A model generated the notes under the pieces. That model had not been told where the DNA came from. It ran no database searches and saw only the letters and a list, made by a program, of their open reading frames with translations. Both the position numbers and the translations under genes were made by a program. Below are positions 25,604 through 33,711 of a stretch of DNA of 33,807 nucleotides, one piece after another (positions within the stretch are counted from its first letter, which is position 1; each line of letters begins with the position of its first letter). Source of the DNA: Myxococcales bacterium (lineage in GTDB: Bacteria > Myxococcota > UBA727 > JABDBI01). The stretch covers positions 1-33,807 of the forward strand of contig JAHFEE010000005.1 in assembly GCA_023248655.1 (NCBI GenBank), read 5' to 3'.

Positions 25604-25736
25604 TGTGATTTTAACATACAAGATTTCAACACTAAATACATGTATTGCACATTATACATGTTGCGAACTTGTAAATAGATTTTATTTGACAAGCATTAGT
25701 AATCTTTCTAAAAGAGATTACTGGGGAGTATTTAGT

Positions 25737-25934
25737 ATGCCCGTACCTTATGGACGTAAGTCTAGATCAAAAAGTAGAATGCAACGAGCCGCCAATATGC
25801 AATATAAAGCAAAACCATATAGTTTTTGCTCAAAATGCAAAGAATCCAAATTGCCCTACAATATATGCAAAAAGTGTGGGCATTATTCCAATAGGTTAAT
25901 TATAACAAAATTAGAATTGACAAAAAATTCCTAG
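25737..25934 (+). CDS. rpmF: 50S ribosomal protein L32
   Basis: Small 50S protein, 65 residues. The start MPVPYGRKSRSKSRMQRA matches the basic L32 N-terminus. The C-terminal half has a zinc-ribbon pair, CSKC and CKKCG, 13 residues apart. GGGGAG about 10 nt upstream of the ATG supports this start rather than an earlier one inside the tRNA-Ala 3' flank. The usual partner plsX is not downstream; prfA faces it instead. Confidence 0.93.
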   Translation: MPVPYGRKSRSKSRMQRAANMQYKAKPYSFCSKCKESKLPYNICKKCGHYSNRLIITKLELTKNS

Positions 25935-26028
25935 CTGATTATCCAGGTTTTTTATTGCATTCTTGATGTGTCCGCAGTGTGCTTGCGATATGCTTACCTT
26001 ATTTTGAGATTTATTTAAAGCGATTTAC

Positions 26029-27069
26029 TTAAGGTTGATTTGTTTGTATTTGCAGTTGATTGATTAAATTTTGTAAATCACCTGAAAACAACTTTTCTAG
26101 ACCGTAAACAGTTACACCGAATCTGTGGTCAGTGCACCTGTCTTGAGGAAAATTGTAAGTCCTTATTTTGTCAGATCTGTCTCCCTTTTTAACCATTAAT
26201 TTCCTTTCTTCTGCACGTTCCTTGTTGACAGAGTCTTGTTTTGATTTTAACAATCTAGCACGTAAAACCTTCATAGCACGAGACTTGTTTTTTAATTGAC
26301 TTTTTTCATCTTGGCACTGAACAACAGTTCCAGTTGGTAAATGTGTGATTCTAACTGCAGAATCTGTTGTGTTTACTGATTGGCCACCTGGACCGCCTGC
26401 ACGAAAAACATCAATCCTAAGGTCCCTTTCTTCAATTTTAACATCTATTTCTTCTGCTTCTGGTAGAATCGCCACACTGCATGCTGATGTATGAATTCGT
26501 CCCTGGGTTTCAGTTGCCGGAATTCGTTGAACACGATGAACGCCAGCTTCATGTTTAAGCCAATGATAAACCCTTTTACCTGTTACTGCGGCTATGATTT
26601 CTTTGTATCCACCGTGTGATCCGTTAGATGTGCTTAAAATCTCCAATGTCCAATTCATCTTTTCGGAAAAATACAAATACATTTTAAACAATTCTCCAGT
26701 AAAAATACTTGCCTCATCACCGCCTGTCCCTGCGCGAATTTCTAGAATGATATTTTTTTTATCATCTGGATCTTTCGGAGTAAGGAGAATTGTTAGTCTT
26801 TGTTCTAATTGATTTATTTTTATATCAAGATTTTTAATTTCTTCTTTGGCTAATTCTCGTAATTCTAAATCATCACTTTTTATTAATTTTTGATTTTCTT
26901 TTTTTTCCAATTTTGCCAATTTTAGAAAATTGCATACTTCCGCAAGGGGCTCCAATTGAGCTAATTCCTTTCTTATTATCTGTGAATCGTTATGTTTTAA
27001 ATTGCTGTTATTAATTTGATCAATTATTATATTATAACGCTCTAGTATTTCATTGAATTTATCCGTCAT
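26029..27069 (-). CDS. prfA: Peptide chain release factor 1
   Basis: Class I release factor recognising UAA and UAG. It has the tripeptide anticodon PAT in RIPATETQGRIHTSAC, which marks RF1 against RF2, and the catalytic GGQ in RAGGPGGQSVNTTDSAVR. The N-terminal coiled domain (residues 1-100) and C-terminal basic helix are complete. Its 346 residues are normal to slightly short. Its start overlaps the end of a 35-codon membrane microprotein gene by 11 nt. Confidence 0.97.
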   Translation of the reverse strand: MTDKFNEILERYNIIIDQINNSNLKHNDSQIIRKELAQLEPLAEVCNFLKLAKLEKKENQKLIKSDDLELRELAKEEIKNLDIKINQLEQRLTILLTPKDPDDKKNIILEIRAGTGGDEASIFTGELFKMYLYFSEKMNWTLEILSTSNGSHGGYKEIIAAVTGKRVYHWLKHEAGVHRVQRIPATETQGRIHTSACSVAILPEAEEIDVKIEERDLRIDVFRAGGPGGQSVNTTDSAVRITHLPTGTVVQCQDEKSQLKNKSRAMKVLRARLLKSKQDSVNKERAEERKLMVKKGDRSDKIRTYNFPQDRCTDHRFGVTVYGLEKLFSGDLQNLINQLQIQTNQP

Positions 27070-27166
27070 TATTGTTCCATGTTTTATAAATTACCCAAAC
27101 AGAAAATATTACTGGAATTATGAAAACTAAAATAAACGCAATGGTAACATAAATTAAATCAATCAT
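27059..27166 (-). CDS. 35-residue single-helix membrane microprotein
   Basis: A short gene, not noted by length-based calling. It begins MIDLIYVTIAFILVFI, runs through one strongly hydrophobic helix (about residues 3-26), then VIYKTWNNNDG. It ends at a TAA inside the first codons of prfA, an 11-nt overlap suited to coupled translation. A weak AGGA lies about 11 nt upstream. It fills most of the gap between the DUF1385 gene and prfA. No homologue is recognised; the clean hydrophobic-to-charged pattern and the overlap are the support. Confidence 0.5.
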   Translation of the reverse strand: MIDLIYVTIAFILVFIIPVIFSVWVIYKTWNNNDG

Positions 27167-27214
27167 TATTTTTAATATCCTATTTAAAGCTTTTTTGAAA
27201 CTAACTTAAGTTAA

Positions 27215-28198
27215 TCAGGTTCTATGAACTTTAGATTTGGCAGCGCGTTCAATTACGCTCTTGAGCGCCGCTAATGCAACTTCCAATTGATCACTGGTTG
27301 GCTCTTTAGTTGTTAATTTTTGCATTATTGTTCCAGGCAAAACCAGAATTTGAAATAATAATTTGTTTTGATTTTTCATTGAAATTTTTTGAATTTCATA
27401 AGCCAGGCCAGCTATTGGAAACATTAATGGAATTTTTAACATCATCAAAAACAAATTTTGTATTAAAACATCATTACTTATAATAGGAATATTTGGAAGC
27501 AATAACGAGAATAAGAAAATTGAAATCATTATTGTCAACAAGATTAAACTTGTGCCGCAACGCGGATGTATTCTAGATTGCATTTGAGCATATTGCACAG
27601 TTAATGGCAAATCGCTCTCAAAAACATGAACTGATTTATGTTCTGCTCCATGATACTTGAAAATATTTTTAACATCTTTAATTGTTGAAATTACAAAAAT
27701 ATACAAAATAAACAGAATTATTTTAATTCCACCATCAAGTAAATGAAACCATATAGACGTGACTGGCAGGGCAATATTTTGCTTTTGTTCCAGCCATTGA
27801 CCTAGCAAGTAAACGGCCATGTGTGGTATAAATTTAAAAAACATCGTACCTAAAAAAAGGCAGGATATTATTGTTACAATTAACGTCCAATCGAATTGAT
27901 TATCACTATCTTGACCTTTATTTGAAATTCCCAATGCTTGATCTGTGGAAAATTGCAATACCGATGTTCCATTATAGATACCCTCCAGAAGAGCAACTAT
28001 TCCTCTTACAAAAGGCCATTTCAAACATACGTTATTCTTTGAAAATGAAATCCACTTTCGTTCATAAATTTCAATTTTATTATTTTGTTTTCTGATAGCA
28101 ACCGAAAAATTTTCATACAATCGCATAGCAACCCCATCTACGACTGCTTGCCCGCCTACTAGCGGTTTTATCATTGCCAACAAAGCTAATTTAATCAT
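27215..28198 (-). CDS. DUF1385 membrane protein
   Basis: A conserved membrane protein of unknown function, usually found between rpmE and prfA in delta-proteobacteria, Firmicutes and others. The family start VGGQAVVDGVAMR is at residues 14-26, and the hallmark YHGAEHKSVHVFE is near residue 180. Four or so hydrophobic segments (about 105-130, 150-172, 218-240, 250-275) are visible. The first ATG overlaps the rpmE stop by 4 nt; the later MIKPLVGGQ is an alternative start. Its 327 residues are typical. Confidence 0.9.
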   Translation of the reverse strand: MIKLALLAMIKPLVGGQAVVDGVAMRLYENFSVAIRKQNNKIEIYERKWISFSKNNVCLKWPFVRGIVALLEGIYNGTSVLQFSTDQALGISNKGQDSDNQFDWTLIVTIISCLFLGTMFFKFIPHMAVYLLGQWLEQKQNIALPVTSIWFHLLDGGIKIILFILYIFVISTIKDVKNIFKYHGAEHKSVHVFESDLPLTVQYAQMQSRIHPRCGTSLILLTIMISIFLFSLLLPNIPIISNDVLIQNLFLMMLKIPLMFPIAGLAYEIQKISMKNQNKLLFQILVLPGTIMQKLTTKEPTSDQLEVALAALKSVIERAAKSKVHRT

Positions 28199-28407
28199 AT
28201 TTGTGACTTATTTTTTAAAATATATTTTTTTCTAAATTTATCAATTCTTCCCTCTGCATCAATTATCTTAGATTTCCCACTAAAATACGGATGACATGCA
28301 GAGCAGATATCTATATTATACTGTTTCGTGGAGCGTGTTTCATATTTAGCACCGCAAGCACAAGCTATGATGACCGATTGATATTGTGGGTGGATTTTTG
28401 ATTTCAT
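28195..28407 (-). CDS. rpmE: 50S ribosomal protein L31 (zinc-binding form)
   Basis: A 70-residue ribosomal protein starting MKSKIHPQYQ. It has the cysteine pairs of the zinc-binding type (CACG and CSACHP) and the conserved HPYFSGK segment. The ATG at 28407 is chosen over one 15 codons upstream because it fits the family N-terminus and follows AGGA. It heads the rpmE-DUF1385-microprotein-prfA unit. Confidence 0.95.
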   Translation of the reverse strand: MKSKIHPQYQSVIIACACGAKYETRSTKQYNIDICSACHPYFSGKSKIIDAEGRIDKFRKKYILKNKSQI

Positions 28408-28417
28408 ATTCCTAATT

Positions 28418-28445
28418 ATTATATTATTAATTGCATTAATTGCAA
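28418..28445 (-). promoter_or_regulatory. Candidate promoter of rpmE
   Basis: On the minus strand TTGCAA (28440-28445), a 16-nt spacer and a perfect TATAAT (28418-28423). Predicted initiation near 28411 would leave only a few bases before the rpmE ATG at 28407. Confidence 0.45.
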
Positions 28446-28779
28446 ATACCAATAGAGCAGATAATTGATTATTATTTTTTATAAATAATTTAATAATAAT
28501 TTACAGCAGTGATTGATTTAACAATTTTGCAAATATTTATCATATGAATGATGTAGAATGCAGAATAACGTAAGACAATGTTCAATTTGAGATATTGATA
28601 ATTTTTATTATTTGCAAGTTTTTAAGATAAATACTCTATTTAATTAAAGATATACCTATAAGATATGCATGATATTAATTTCAGATAAAATTTTGACAAT
28701 TACTGATATTATGAAATAGATTAAATCATAGGACGGCAGTATATATGTTTTGCATGTTTTGCAAATTTGAGAATTTCGT
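28446..28779. other. Intergenic region between rpmE and the NAD synthetase genes
   Basis: About 330 nt of very AT-rich divergent spacer. I see no gene or conserved RNA in it. It contains TTGACA at 28693-28698 with TAGATT 18 nt later (28717-28722), a fair + strand promoter candidate, and a 9-bp tandem repeat ATGTTTTGC at about 28746-28763, just upstream of the next ATG. Confidence 0.5.
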
Positions 28780-29562
28780 ATGAATGTTGTAGCCGTCTGT
28801 CAATTTAATCCAATCATAGGTGCTGTAGAATACAATTTAAAACAATTGCTCAAACTTGCTCGAAATGCCTTTCATATGGGTGCGGATTATTTTATCGCCC
28901 CAGAACTTGCCTTATGCGGATATCCACCCAAGGATATAATTTTAAATTATGATTTTATTAAAATTTGTAACTTTAATTTAAAGAAACTGGCAGAAATTTC
29001 ACCAATTCCTATATTACTTGGAGCACCGGAATGGGACGGTGGGCAAATTTTTAATTCAGCTTTTTTGTGTTTCAATGATAAAATTAACATTGTAGCAAGA
29101 AAGCAATTACTTCCCAATTACGGGGTGTTTGATGAAAAACGGTACTTTACTGCTGGAACGAAAACTAAATTTTATGGTTTTGAATCTGAAAACAAACGTT
29201 TTGGGGTCAGTATTTGCGAAGATGCCTGGGCTAATAGAATATTTTGCAAAGATTTATTACCAATTATTTATAATAATGATCCTATTAAAAATTTAGTATC
29301 AAAATTCAAGATTGACATTTTGATTAATTTAAATGCTTCTCCATTTGAAAAAAATAAAATAAAACTTCGTGAAACACTGTTTAGATGTTTGGCAAAATAC
29401 TATCGTAAGCCATTGATATCAGTAAGCCAAGTTGGTGCTAATGATGGGTTAATATTTGACGGTGGAAGCATGGCGATAAATCGAAAAGGAGATGTTTTAT
29501 CTAAGGTTGAAAATTTCAAAGAGGGTCTATTTTTAATAAATATTCAATCCTTGCTCAAATAA
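28780..29562 (+). CDS. Nitrilase-like glutaminase part of NAD+ synthetase (separate gene)
   Basis: Corresponds to the N-terminal half of glutamine-dependent NadE, hydrolysing glutamine to supply ammonia. The carbon-nitrogen hydrolase triad is complete: Glu42 (FIAPELALCGYPP), Lys108 (RKQLLPNYGVFDE) and Cys146 (VSICEDAW). LPNYGVFDEKRYF and GANDGLIFDGGS are typical of NadE rather than other nitrilases. At 260 residues it ends just past the domain (EGLFLINIQSLLK). The synthase half follows 108 nt later in the same frame, after five in-frame stops. A working two-protein enzyme is more likely than a pseudogene, since all catalytic residues remain. Confidence 0.85.
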   Translation: MNVVAVCQFNPIIGAVEYNLKQLLKLARNAFHMGADYFIAPELALCGYPPKDIILNYDFIKICNFNLKKLAEISPIPILLGAPEWDGGQIFNSAFLCFNDKINIVARKQLLPNYGVFDEKRYFTAGTKTKFYGFESENKRFGVSICEDAWANRIFCKDLLPIIYNNDPIKNLVSKFKIDILINLNASPFEKNKIKLRETLFRCLAKYYRKPLISVSQVGANDGLIFDGGSMAINRKGDVLSKVENFKEGLFLINIQSLLK

Positions 29563-29670
29563 AGCTTGTAAAAACAGTTCTGAATAATATAGCAATGGTA
29601 CGAGGTGTTGGCTGGTAAATTTTATTGTCATTACATTGCAACATTAAACGTGTAAGCAGTTAAGCATATT

Positions 29671-30498
29671 ATGCAAAATTTAATTGAGGCGATAAGCGTA
29701 GGAATAAAAGATTTTATCATCAAAACGGGTTCTGCCGGTGTTTTGGTAGGACTATCAGGTGGAATTGATTCTTCTTTAACTGCCGCCTTGGCAGTAAGAG
29801 CCCTGGGGGCAAAATCCGTTATCGGTGTCAGGCTTCCGAGTCGTTTCTCATCTGCTCATTCATTGAGTGATGCAAAAGCTCTGGCTAGTAATTTAAATAT
29901 AAATATAAAGACTTTTAATATTGAATTATTAGCAGAACAATTTCGCCTACTTGTTAAAATGAGCAATCCGATATCTGATCAAAATTTACAAGCTAGAATT
30001 AGGGCAATAATATTAATGAGTATTTCAAACGAAACTGGACATTTGGTGCTTTCCACTAGCAATAAGAGTGAATTATCAATTGGTTTTGGTACGCTTTACG
30101 GCGATCTTTGCGGTGCCCTGATGCCACTTGGTGATGTATATAAAACTGAAATCTGGGAAATGGCACATGTGTTAAATCAAAATTGGCCAGTTATACCAAA
30201 GAACAGTATTATAAAGTTACCGAGTGCCGAATTGGCAGAAAATCAATTTGACCATGATACACTTCCCCCATATAAGATATTGGATCAAATTTTGAAATGT
30301 TTTATTGAAAAAAATATGAACATTGCCGATATTTCTAAAAAGATAAAAATTCCTATTAAAAAGCTCCGTGAAATTATTAATAGAGTTAATTTTTCTGAAT
30401 TTAAAAGAAAACAATCACCGCCAATATTAATGATTTCTAGGCAGGTTTTTGGAGAAAGCAGAAGGTGGCCGATAGTTACATCTTGTCAATTGCGCTAA
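29671..30498 (+). CDS. nadE: NAD+ synthetase, ATP-dependent synthase part
   Basis: Amidates deamido-NAD (NaAD) to NAD+. The PP-loop is GLSGGIDSS (about residues 27-35). LSTSNKSELSIGFGTLYGDLCGALMPLGDVYKT carries the dinucleotide and ATP-binding segments, here quoted in parts: STSNKSE and GDLCGALMPLGD. LPSAELAENQ and DTLPPY match the glutamine-dependent family. Its start QNLIEAISVGIKDF equals the inter-domain linker helix of fused NadE, so the gene begins exactly at the domain border. The 275-residue length is that of a stand-alone synthase. With the preceding gene it reconstitutes NadE. No clear Shine-Dalgarno. Confidence 0.92.
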   Translation: MQNLIEAISVGIKDFIIKTGSAGVLVGLSGGIDSSLTAALAVRALGAKSVIGVRLPSRFSSAHSLSDAKALASNLNINIKTFNIELLAEQFRLLVKMSNPISDQNLQARIRAIILMSISNETGHLVLSTSNKSELSIGFGTLYGDLCGALMPLGDVYKTEIWEMAHVLNQNWPVIPKNSIIKLPSAELAENQFDHDTLPPYKILDQILKCFIEKNMNIADISKKIKIPIKKLREIINRVNFSEFKRKQSPPILMISRQVFGESRRWPIVTSCQLR

Positions 30499-30564
30499 AT
30501 ATTGTTATTAAAAGCAATTCGTATAAGATGTATGGAATGTAGGTAATAGACGCGCGCTTAAATA

Positions 30565-30626
30565 GTTCAGGTGTTTTAGTGAATAAGAACAGAAAATAAT
30601 ATTAGGCGTGGAGGTTAAACCTGAAC
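30565..30626 (+). promoter_or_regulatory. Inverted repeat in the rpsB leader
   Basis: GTTCAGGT (30565-30572) and ACCTGAAC (30619-30626) are exact complements 46 nt apart. The 3' arm directly adjoins the AAGGA ribosome-binding site of rpsB. Leader structures controlling rpsB-tsf by S2 are known in other bacteria, so this is a candidate autoregulatory fold. Confidence 0.45.
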
Positions 30627-30638
30627 AAGGAAATTTAA

Positions 30639-31511
30639 ATGGCAAAAATTGGAATGAGAGAAATGTTAGAAGCCGGTGCCCACTTTGGTCATCAGACTCA
30701 TCGTTGGAATCCCAAAATGAAGAAATTCATATTTGCGCCCAGAAACGGAATTCATATTATAGACTTACAACAAACTGTAGGTTTGTTGAATAAAGCATAT
30801 GACTTTATTGTAAATACTGTTAGTCAAGGTGGAAGAGTTTTATTTGTTGGCACAAAAAAACAAGCTCAAGATATTATTGCTCAAGAAGCATTAAGGGCAG
30901 GTCAGTACTATGTAAATAACCGTTGGCTTGGAGGCATGTTAACAAATTTCAAAACCATTAAACAATCAGTTGACAGAATGCGACGCCTGGAAGAAATGTC
31001 AAAAGATGGGACGTTTGATAAATTGCCTAAAAAGGAAGTGATTGGACTCAACAAGGAAATGGCAAAATTGGAAAAAAATCTTTCCGGAGTAAAGGATATG
31101 AACCGTTTGCCTAAAATTGTTTTCGTTGTTGATCCGAATCTTGAAAAAATTACAGTAAGCGAAGCACGTAAAATATCTATTCCCATTGTTGCCATGTTGG
31201 ATACAAATTGCGATCCAGACTTAGTAGAATTTCCAATTCCAGCAAATGATGATTCTGTGCGGTCAGTTGCCTCATTTGTAATGTGCATCGCCGATGCATG
31301 TATTGAGGGTTCTCTTAAATATGAAGAACTTTTAGTGCAAAAGCGTTTACTTGGTGAATCAAGAGAGTTACGTGAAGAAAAACCAATCTTTCATGATGAT
31401 AGGAAAACAAGAAAGAAACAACCTCAAATTGATATCATTGTAGCAACTAAGACCATTGTGACCGAGAATGAGTCTGACAAAATCCAAGGCGAGGTTAATA
31501 ATGCAAATTAA
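30639..31511 (+). CDS. rpsB: 30S ribosomal protein S2
   Basis: Core 30S protein. It starts MAKIGMREMLEAGAHFGHQT, followed by RWNPKMKKFIF, GRVLFVGTKKQAQDI, RWLGGMLTNFKT and PIVAMLDTNCDPDLVEFPIP, all S2 signatures. At 290 residues it carries a charged tail of about 55 residues beyond the usual end. AAGGA precedes the ATG. Its last 11 nt overlap tsf. Confidence 0.97.
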   Translation: MAKIGMREMLEAGAHFGHQTHRWNPKMKKFIFAPRNGIHIIDLQQTVGLLNKAYDFIVNTVSQGGRVLFVGTKKQAQDIIAQEALRAGQYYVNNRWLGGMLTNFKTIKQSVDRMRRLEEMSKDGTFDKLPKKEVIGLNKEMAKLEKNLSGVKDMNRLPKIVFVVDPNLEKITVSEARKISIPIVAMLDTNCDPDLVEFPIPANDDSVRSVASFVMCIADACIEGSLKYEELLVQKRLLGESRELREEKPIFHDDRKTRKKQPQIDIIVATKTIVTENESDKIQGEVNNAN

Positions 31512-32334
31512 TCCAGAAATAATACGTAATTTACGTGAAAGAACCGGCGCCGGGATAATGGATTGTAAAAATTCTCTCATAGAAACAAATGGTGATTTAG
31601 AGGCTGCTATAATTTATTTACGAGAAAAGGGGTTGGCTGATGCAGTTAAAAAAAGCAACCGTGTTGCTTCGGAAGGTTTAATTGGCATAAATATCGATAT
31701 CGATCAAAAAAGGGCTGCTATAATGGAAGTGAATTGCGAAACAGATTTTGTTTCGAGAAATTCCGAGTTCAAGAAACTAGTCGATGAATTGACAAAAAAA
31801 TCTCTAGGTGAGTCGAATATTGTAAACAACTCAAGAGATCTTATAAATTTAAGTGTCATTAAATTAAAAGAAAAAATAGCAATTAGAAGGTATTTTATTT
31901 TAGAAGACGGTGATTTTTACGGCGCTTATATTCATACCGGTGGCTCGGTGGGTGCGCTGGTCGAGTTTAGGGGTTTGTTTAGTGAATTTAATGATAATTT
32001 AGCAAAAAATATAGCCATGCAAGTTGTGGCATTGTCACCATCATATTTATCACGATCGAATATTAGTTCTAAAACTATTGAAACTGAACGTAATATTTTA
32101 AAAAATCAGATAGAGCAACAAAACAAACCTATCGACATGATTGAGCGTATTATTAATGGAAGAATGGAAAAGTATTACAGTGAATCCTGTCTATTGGAAC
32201 AAAAATTCATCAGAGATCCAAACATTACAGTTGGAGACATGATTAGAAAAGCCGGCTTGGAAATTTCTAAATTTATTCGTTTTAAAGTTGGGGAAGAAAT
32301 GAAAAATATTAACCTATTGGTTAATGATTATTAA
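31501..32334 (+). CDS. tsf: Elongation factor Ts
   Basis: Nucleotide exchange factor for EF-Tu. The N-terminal UBA-like part has RERTGAGIMDCKNSL and REKGLADA. The core has EVNCETDFVSRN, then GGSVGALVEF and AMQVVALSP. The 277 residues are normal. The ATG at 31501 matches the family start MxIxxxxIRxLRERTG and overlaps the rpsB end by 11 nt, as expected for the coupled rpsB-tsf pair. Its partner tuf begins at the window's end. Confidence 0.96.
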   Translation: MQINPEIIRNLRERTGAGIMDCKNSLIETNGDLEAAIIYLREKGLADAVKKSNRVASEGLIGINIDIDQKRAAIMEVNCETDFVSRNSEFKKLVDELTKKSLGESNIVNNSRDLINLSVIKLKEKIAIRRYFILEDGDFYGAYIHTGGSVGALVEFRGLFSEFNDNLAKNIAMQVVALSPSYLSRSNISSKTIETERNILKNQIEQQNKPIDMIERIINGRMEKYYSESCLLEQKFIRDPNITVGDMIRKAGLEISKFIRFKVGEEMKNINLLVNDY

Positions 32335-32484
32335 GTAATACAACTGCGGCGATATGTAAAAAATGATTAGTGAAAATGGTCAGTTTAATTGCAATATTGT
32401 ATTATCAATACACTTTTTATTTAAATATTTAACGTTCTTAAAACAACCGTGTTGTTGAATCTTTTATATAAACGGTCGGTAATC

Positions 32485-33003
32485 ATGAATCTCAATTTTA
32501 ATTTTTTAAATTTAAATAAGCTAAAGTTTGACGACAGAAATTACATTGTAGAGAAAAGTAATTTATTATCGAAAATTTCAGATGCAATTTGGCGAACCAA
32601 GAAGCCTTTTTATTATAATAGCAATAGAAAAGTGTTAGTGAATGTATTTTTATCAACTGACTCCGAAATCAAAAGTTTAAACAGAGAATGGAGAAAAGAA
32701 AATAAAATAACTGATGTATTGTCTTTTTCGTATTATGATGAAGAATGTGATGTAATAAGGCACCCTTCTGAAAACATTATAGGTGATATAATTATTTCAG
32801 TGAATACAGCATCTTTTCAATCAAAAAAATTCAGAAATTTTTTACATGAAGAAATTGCAATATTGTTAATTCATGGGTTAACGCATCTGTTTGGGTATGA
32901 TCACGAAAAAAGTCATTTTGAATCCCAGATTCAACAAAATGCAGAGATTTACTTATTGAATAAAATTAATTTGAATTCTGATTTGGCTCTATGTAGAAGA
33001 TAG
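32485..33003 (+). CDS. ybeY: Endoribonuclease YbeY
   Basis: Single-strand-specific metallo-endoribonuclease in rRNA maturation and ribosome quality control. The zinc site HGLTHLFGYDHE (H-x3-H-x5-H) is intact. REWRKENKITDVLSFSY and NIIGDIIIS are family motifs. I chose the ATG at 32485 (172 residues); a GTG at 32449 is possible, and neither has a clear ribosome-binding site. It stands alone after tsf, away from its common neighbours phoH and era. Confidence 0.93.
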   Translation: MNLNFNFLNLNKLKFDDRNYIVEKSNLLSKISDAIWRTKKPFYYNSNRKVLVNVFLSTDSEIKSLNREWRKENKITDVLSFSYYDEECDVIRHPSENIIGDIIISVNTASFQSKKFRNFLHEEIAILLIHGLTHLFGYDHEKSHFESQIQQNAEIYLLNKINLNSDLALCRR

Positions 33004-33173
33004 CATAATTCTGTTATATGTTATTAGTGTAATATGGACGTAATTCAAACTTATAAAAAATCTATAAATATCAGTAAAATTGTTCTAATTTAATCGAGTA
33101 CTTAATTGTTTGGGTTAGCTTAAAAAAAAACATCTGAACCCAATTGACTCTACTTTGAAGCTTATTTAAAAGT

Positions 33174-33179
33174 TATAAT
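33174..33179 (+). promoter_or_regulatory. Candidate -10 element of the tRNA-tuf operon
   Basis: A perfect TATAAT 14 nt before the tRNA-Leu. No well-spaced -35 is seen: CTACTT at 33150-33155 has an 18-nt spacer but is a poor match, and TTGACT at 33144-33149 is too distant. Confidence 0.4.
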
Positions 33180-33192
33180 TAATGCGTAGTGT

Positions 33193-33275
33193 GCGGCGGT
33201 GGTGGAACGGTAGACACGCTACCTTGAGGTGGTAGTGGTTTTAAAGCTGTGGGAGTTCAACTCTCCCTCGCCGCA
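33193..33275 (+). tRNA. tRNA-Leu(GAG), CCA not encoded
   Basis: Class II tRNA of 83 nt. Acceptor GCGGCGG with TCGCCGC, discriminator A. The anticodon stem CTACC/GGTAG holds loop TTGAGGT, anticodon GAG for CUC/CUU. A long variable arm (about TGGTTTTAAAGCTGT) and T arm GGGAG TTCAACT CTCCC follow. Next bases are TTTA, so CCA is not encoded. Confidence 0.95.
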
Positions 33276-33302
33276 TTTATTGTAATGAAAATTATAATAT
33301 AT

Positions 33303-33374
33303 GCTGGTGTAGCTCAACGGTAGAGCATCTGATTTGTAATCAGAAGGTTGCGGGTTCAAATCCCATCGCCAGCT
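33303..33374 (+). tRNA. tRNA-Thr(TGT), CCA not encoded
   Basis: Acceptor GCTGGTG with CGCCAGC, discriminator T. D arm GCTCAACGGTAGAGC. Anticodon stem TCTGA/TCAGA with loop TTTGTAA, anticodon TGT. T arm GCGGG TTCAAAT CCCAT has one imperfect pair. No encoded CCA. Confidence 0.95.
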
Positions 33375-33405
33375 TGAAAATTTTGTGTTATTGAAGTGTA
33401 TTTAA

Positions 33406-33491
33406 GGAGGGGTGCCCGAGCGGCCAATGGGAGCAGGCTGTAAACCTGCCGGCGCAAGCCTTCGAAGGTTCAAATCCTTCTCCCTCCACCA
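33406..33491 (+). tRNA. tRNA-Tyr(GTA), CCA encoded
   Basis: Class II tRNA of 86 nt with encoded CCA. Acceptor GGAGGGG with TCCCTCC, discriminator A. Anticodon stem GCAGG/CCTGC with loop CTGTAAA, anticodon GTA. A long variable arm and T arm GAAGG TTCAAAT CCTTC follow. Confidence 0.96.
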
Positions 33492-33504
33492 TTAGATATT
33501 GGAT

Positions 33505-33580
33505 GCGGGAATAGCTCAGTTGGTAGAGCATCAGCCTTCCAAGCTGAATGTCGCGAGTTCGAGCCTCGTTTCCCGCTCCA
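33505..33580 (+). tRNA. tRNA-Gly(TCC), CCA encoded
   Basis: Acceptor GCGGGAA with TTCCCGC, discriminator T, encoded CCA. Anticodon stem TCAGC/GCTGA with loop CTTCCAA, anticodon TCC. T arm GCGAG TTCGAGC CTCGT. Confidence 0.96.
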
Positions 33581-33605
33581 AATTTATATATTGTGTAACT
33601 ATTGT

Positions 33606-33681
33606 GCTGCTGTAGCTCAGTTGGTAGAGCACGTCCTTGGTAAGGACGAGGTCACCAGTTCGATTCTGGTCATCAGCTCCA
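33606..33681 (+). tRNA. tRNA-Thr(GGT), CCA encoded
   Basis: Acceptor GCTGCTG with CATCAGC, with one C-U mismatch at the fifth pair; discriminator T and encoded CCA. Anticodon stem CGTCC/GGACG with loop TTGGTAA, anticodon GGT. T arm ACCAG TTCGATT CTGGT. It sits 30 nt before tuf, the conserved order. Confidence 0.94.
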
Positions 33682-33711
33682 TGTATTTAAAAATTAAGGA
33701 GTATTTAAGAA

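Noticed and set aside
29563-29670. Sequencing frameshift joining the two NAD synthetase halves
   Set aside because: The halves are already in the same frame and five separate stop codons lie between them, so a single error cannot explain the split.
33110-33143. TTGGGTT/AACCCAA repeat with an A-rich loop after ybeY
   Set aside because: Only 7 bp with a 20-nt loop and no U-tract; too weak to call a terminator.
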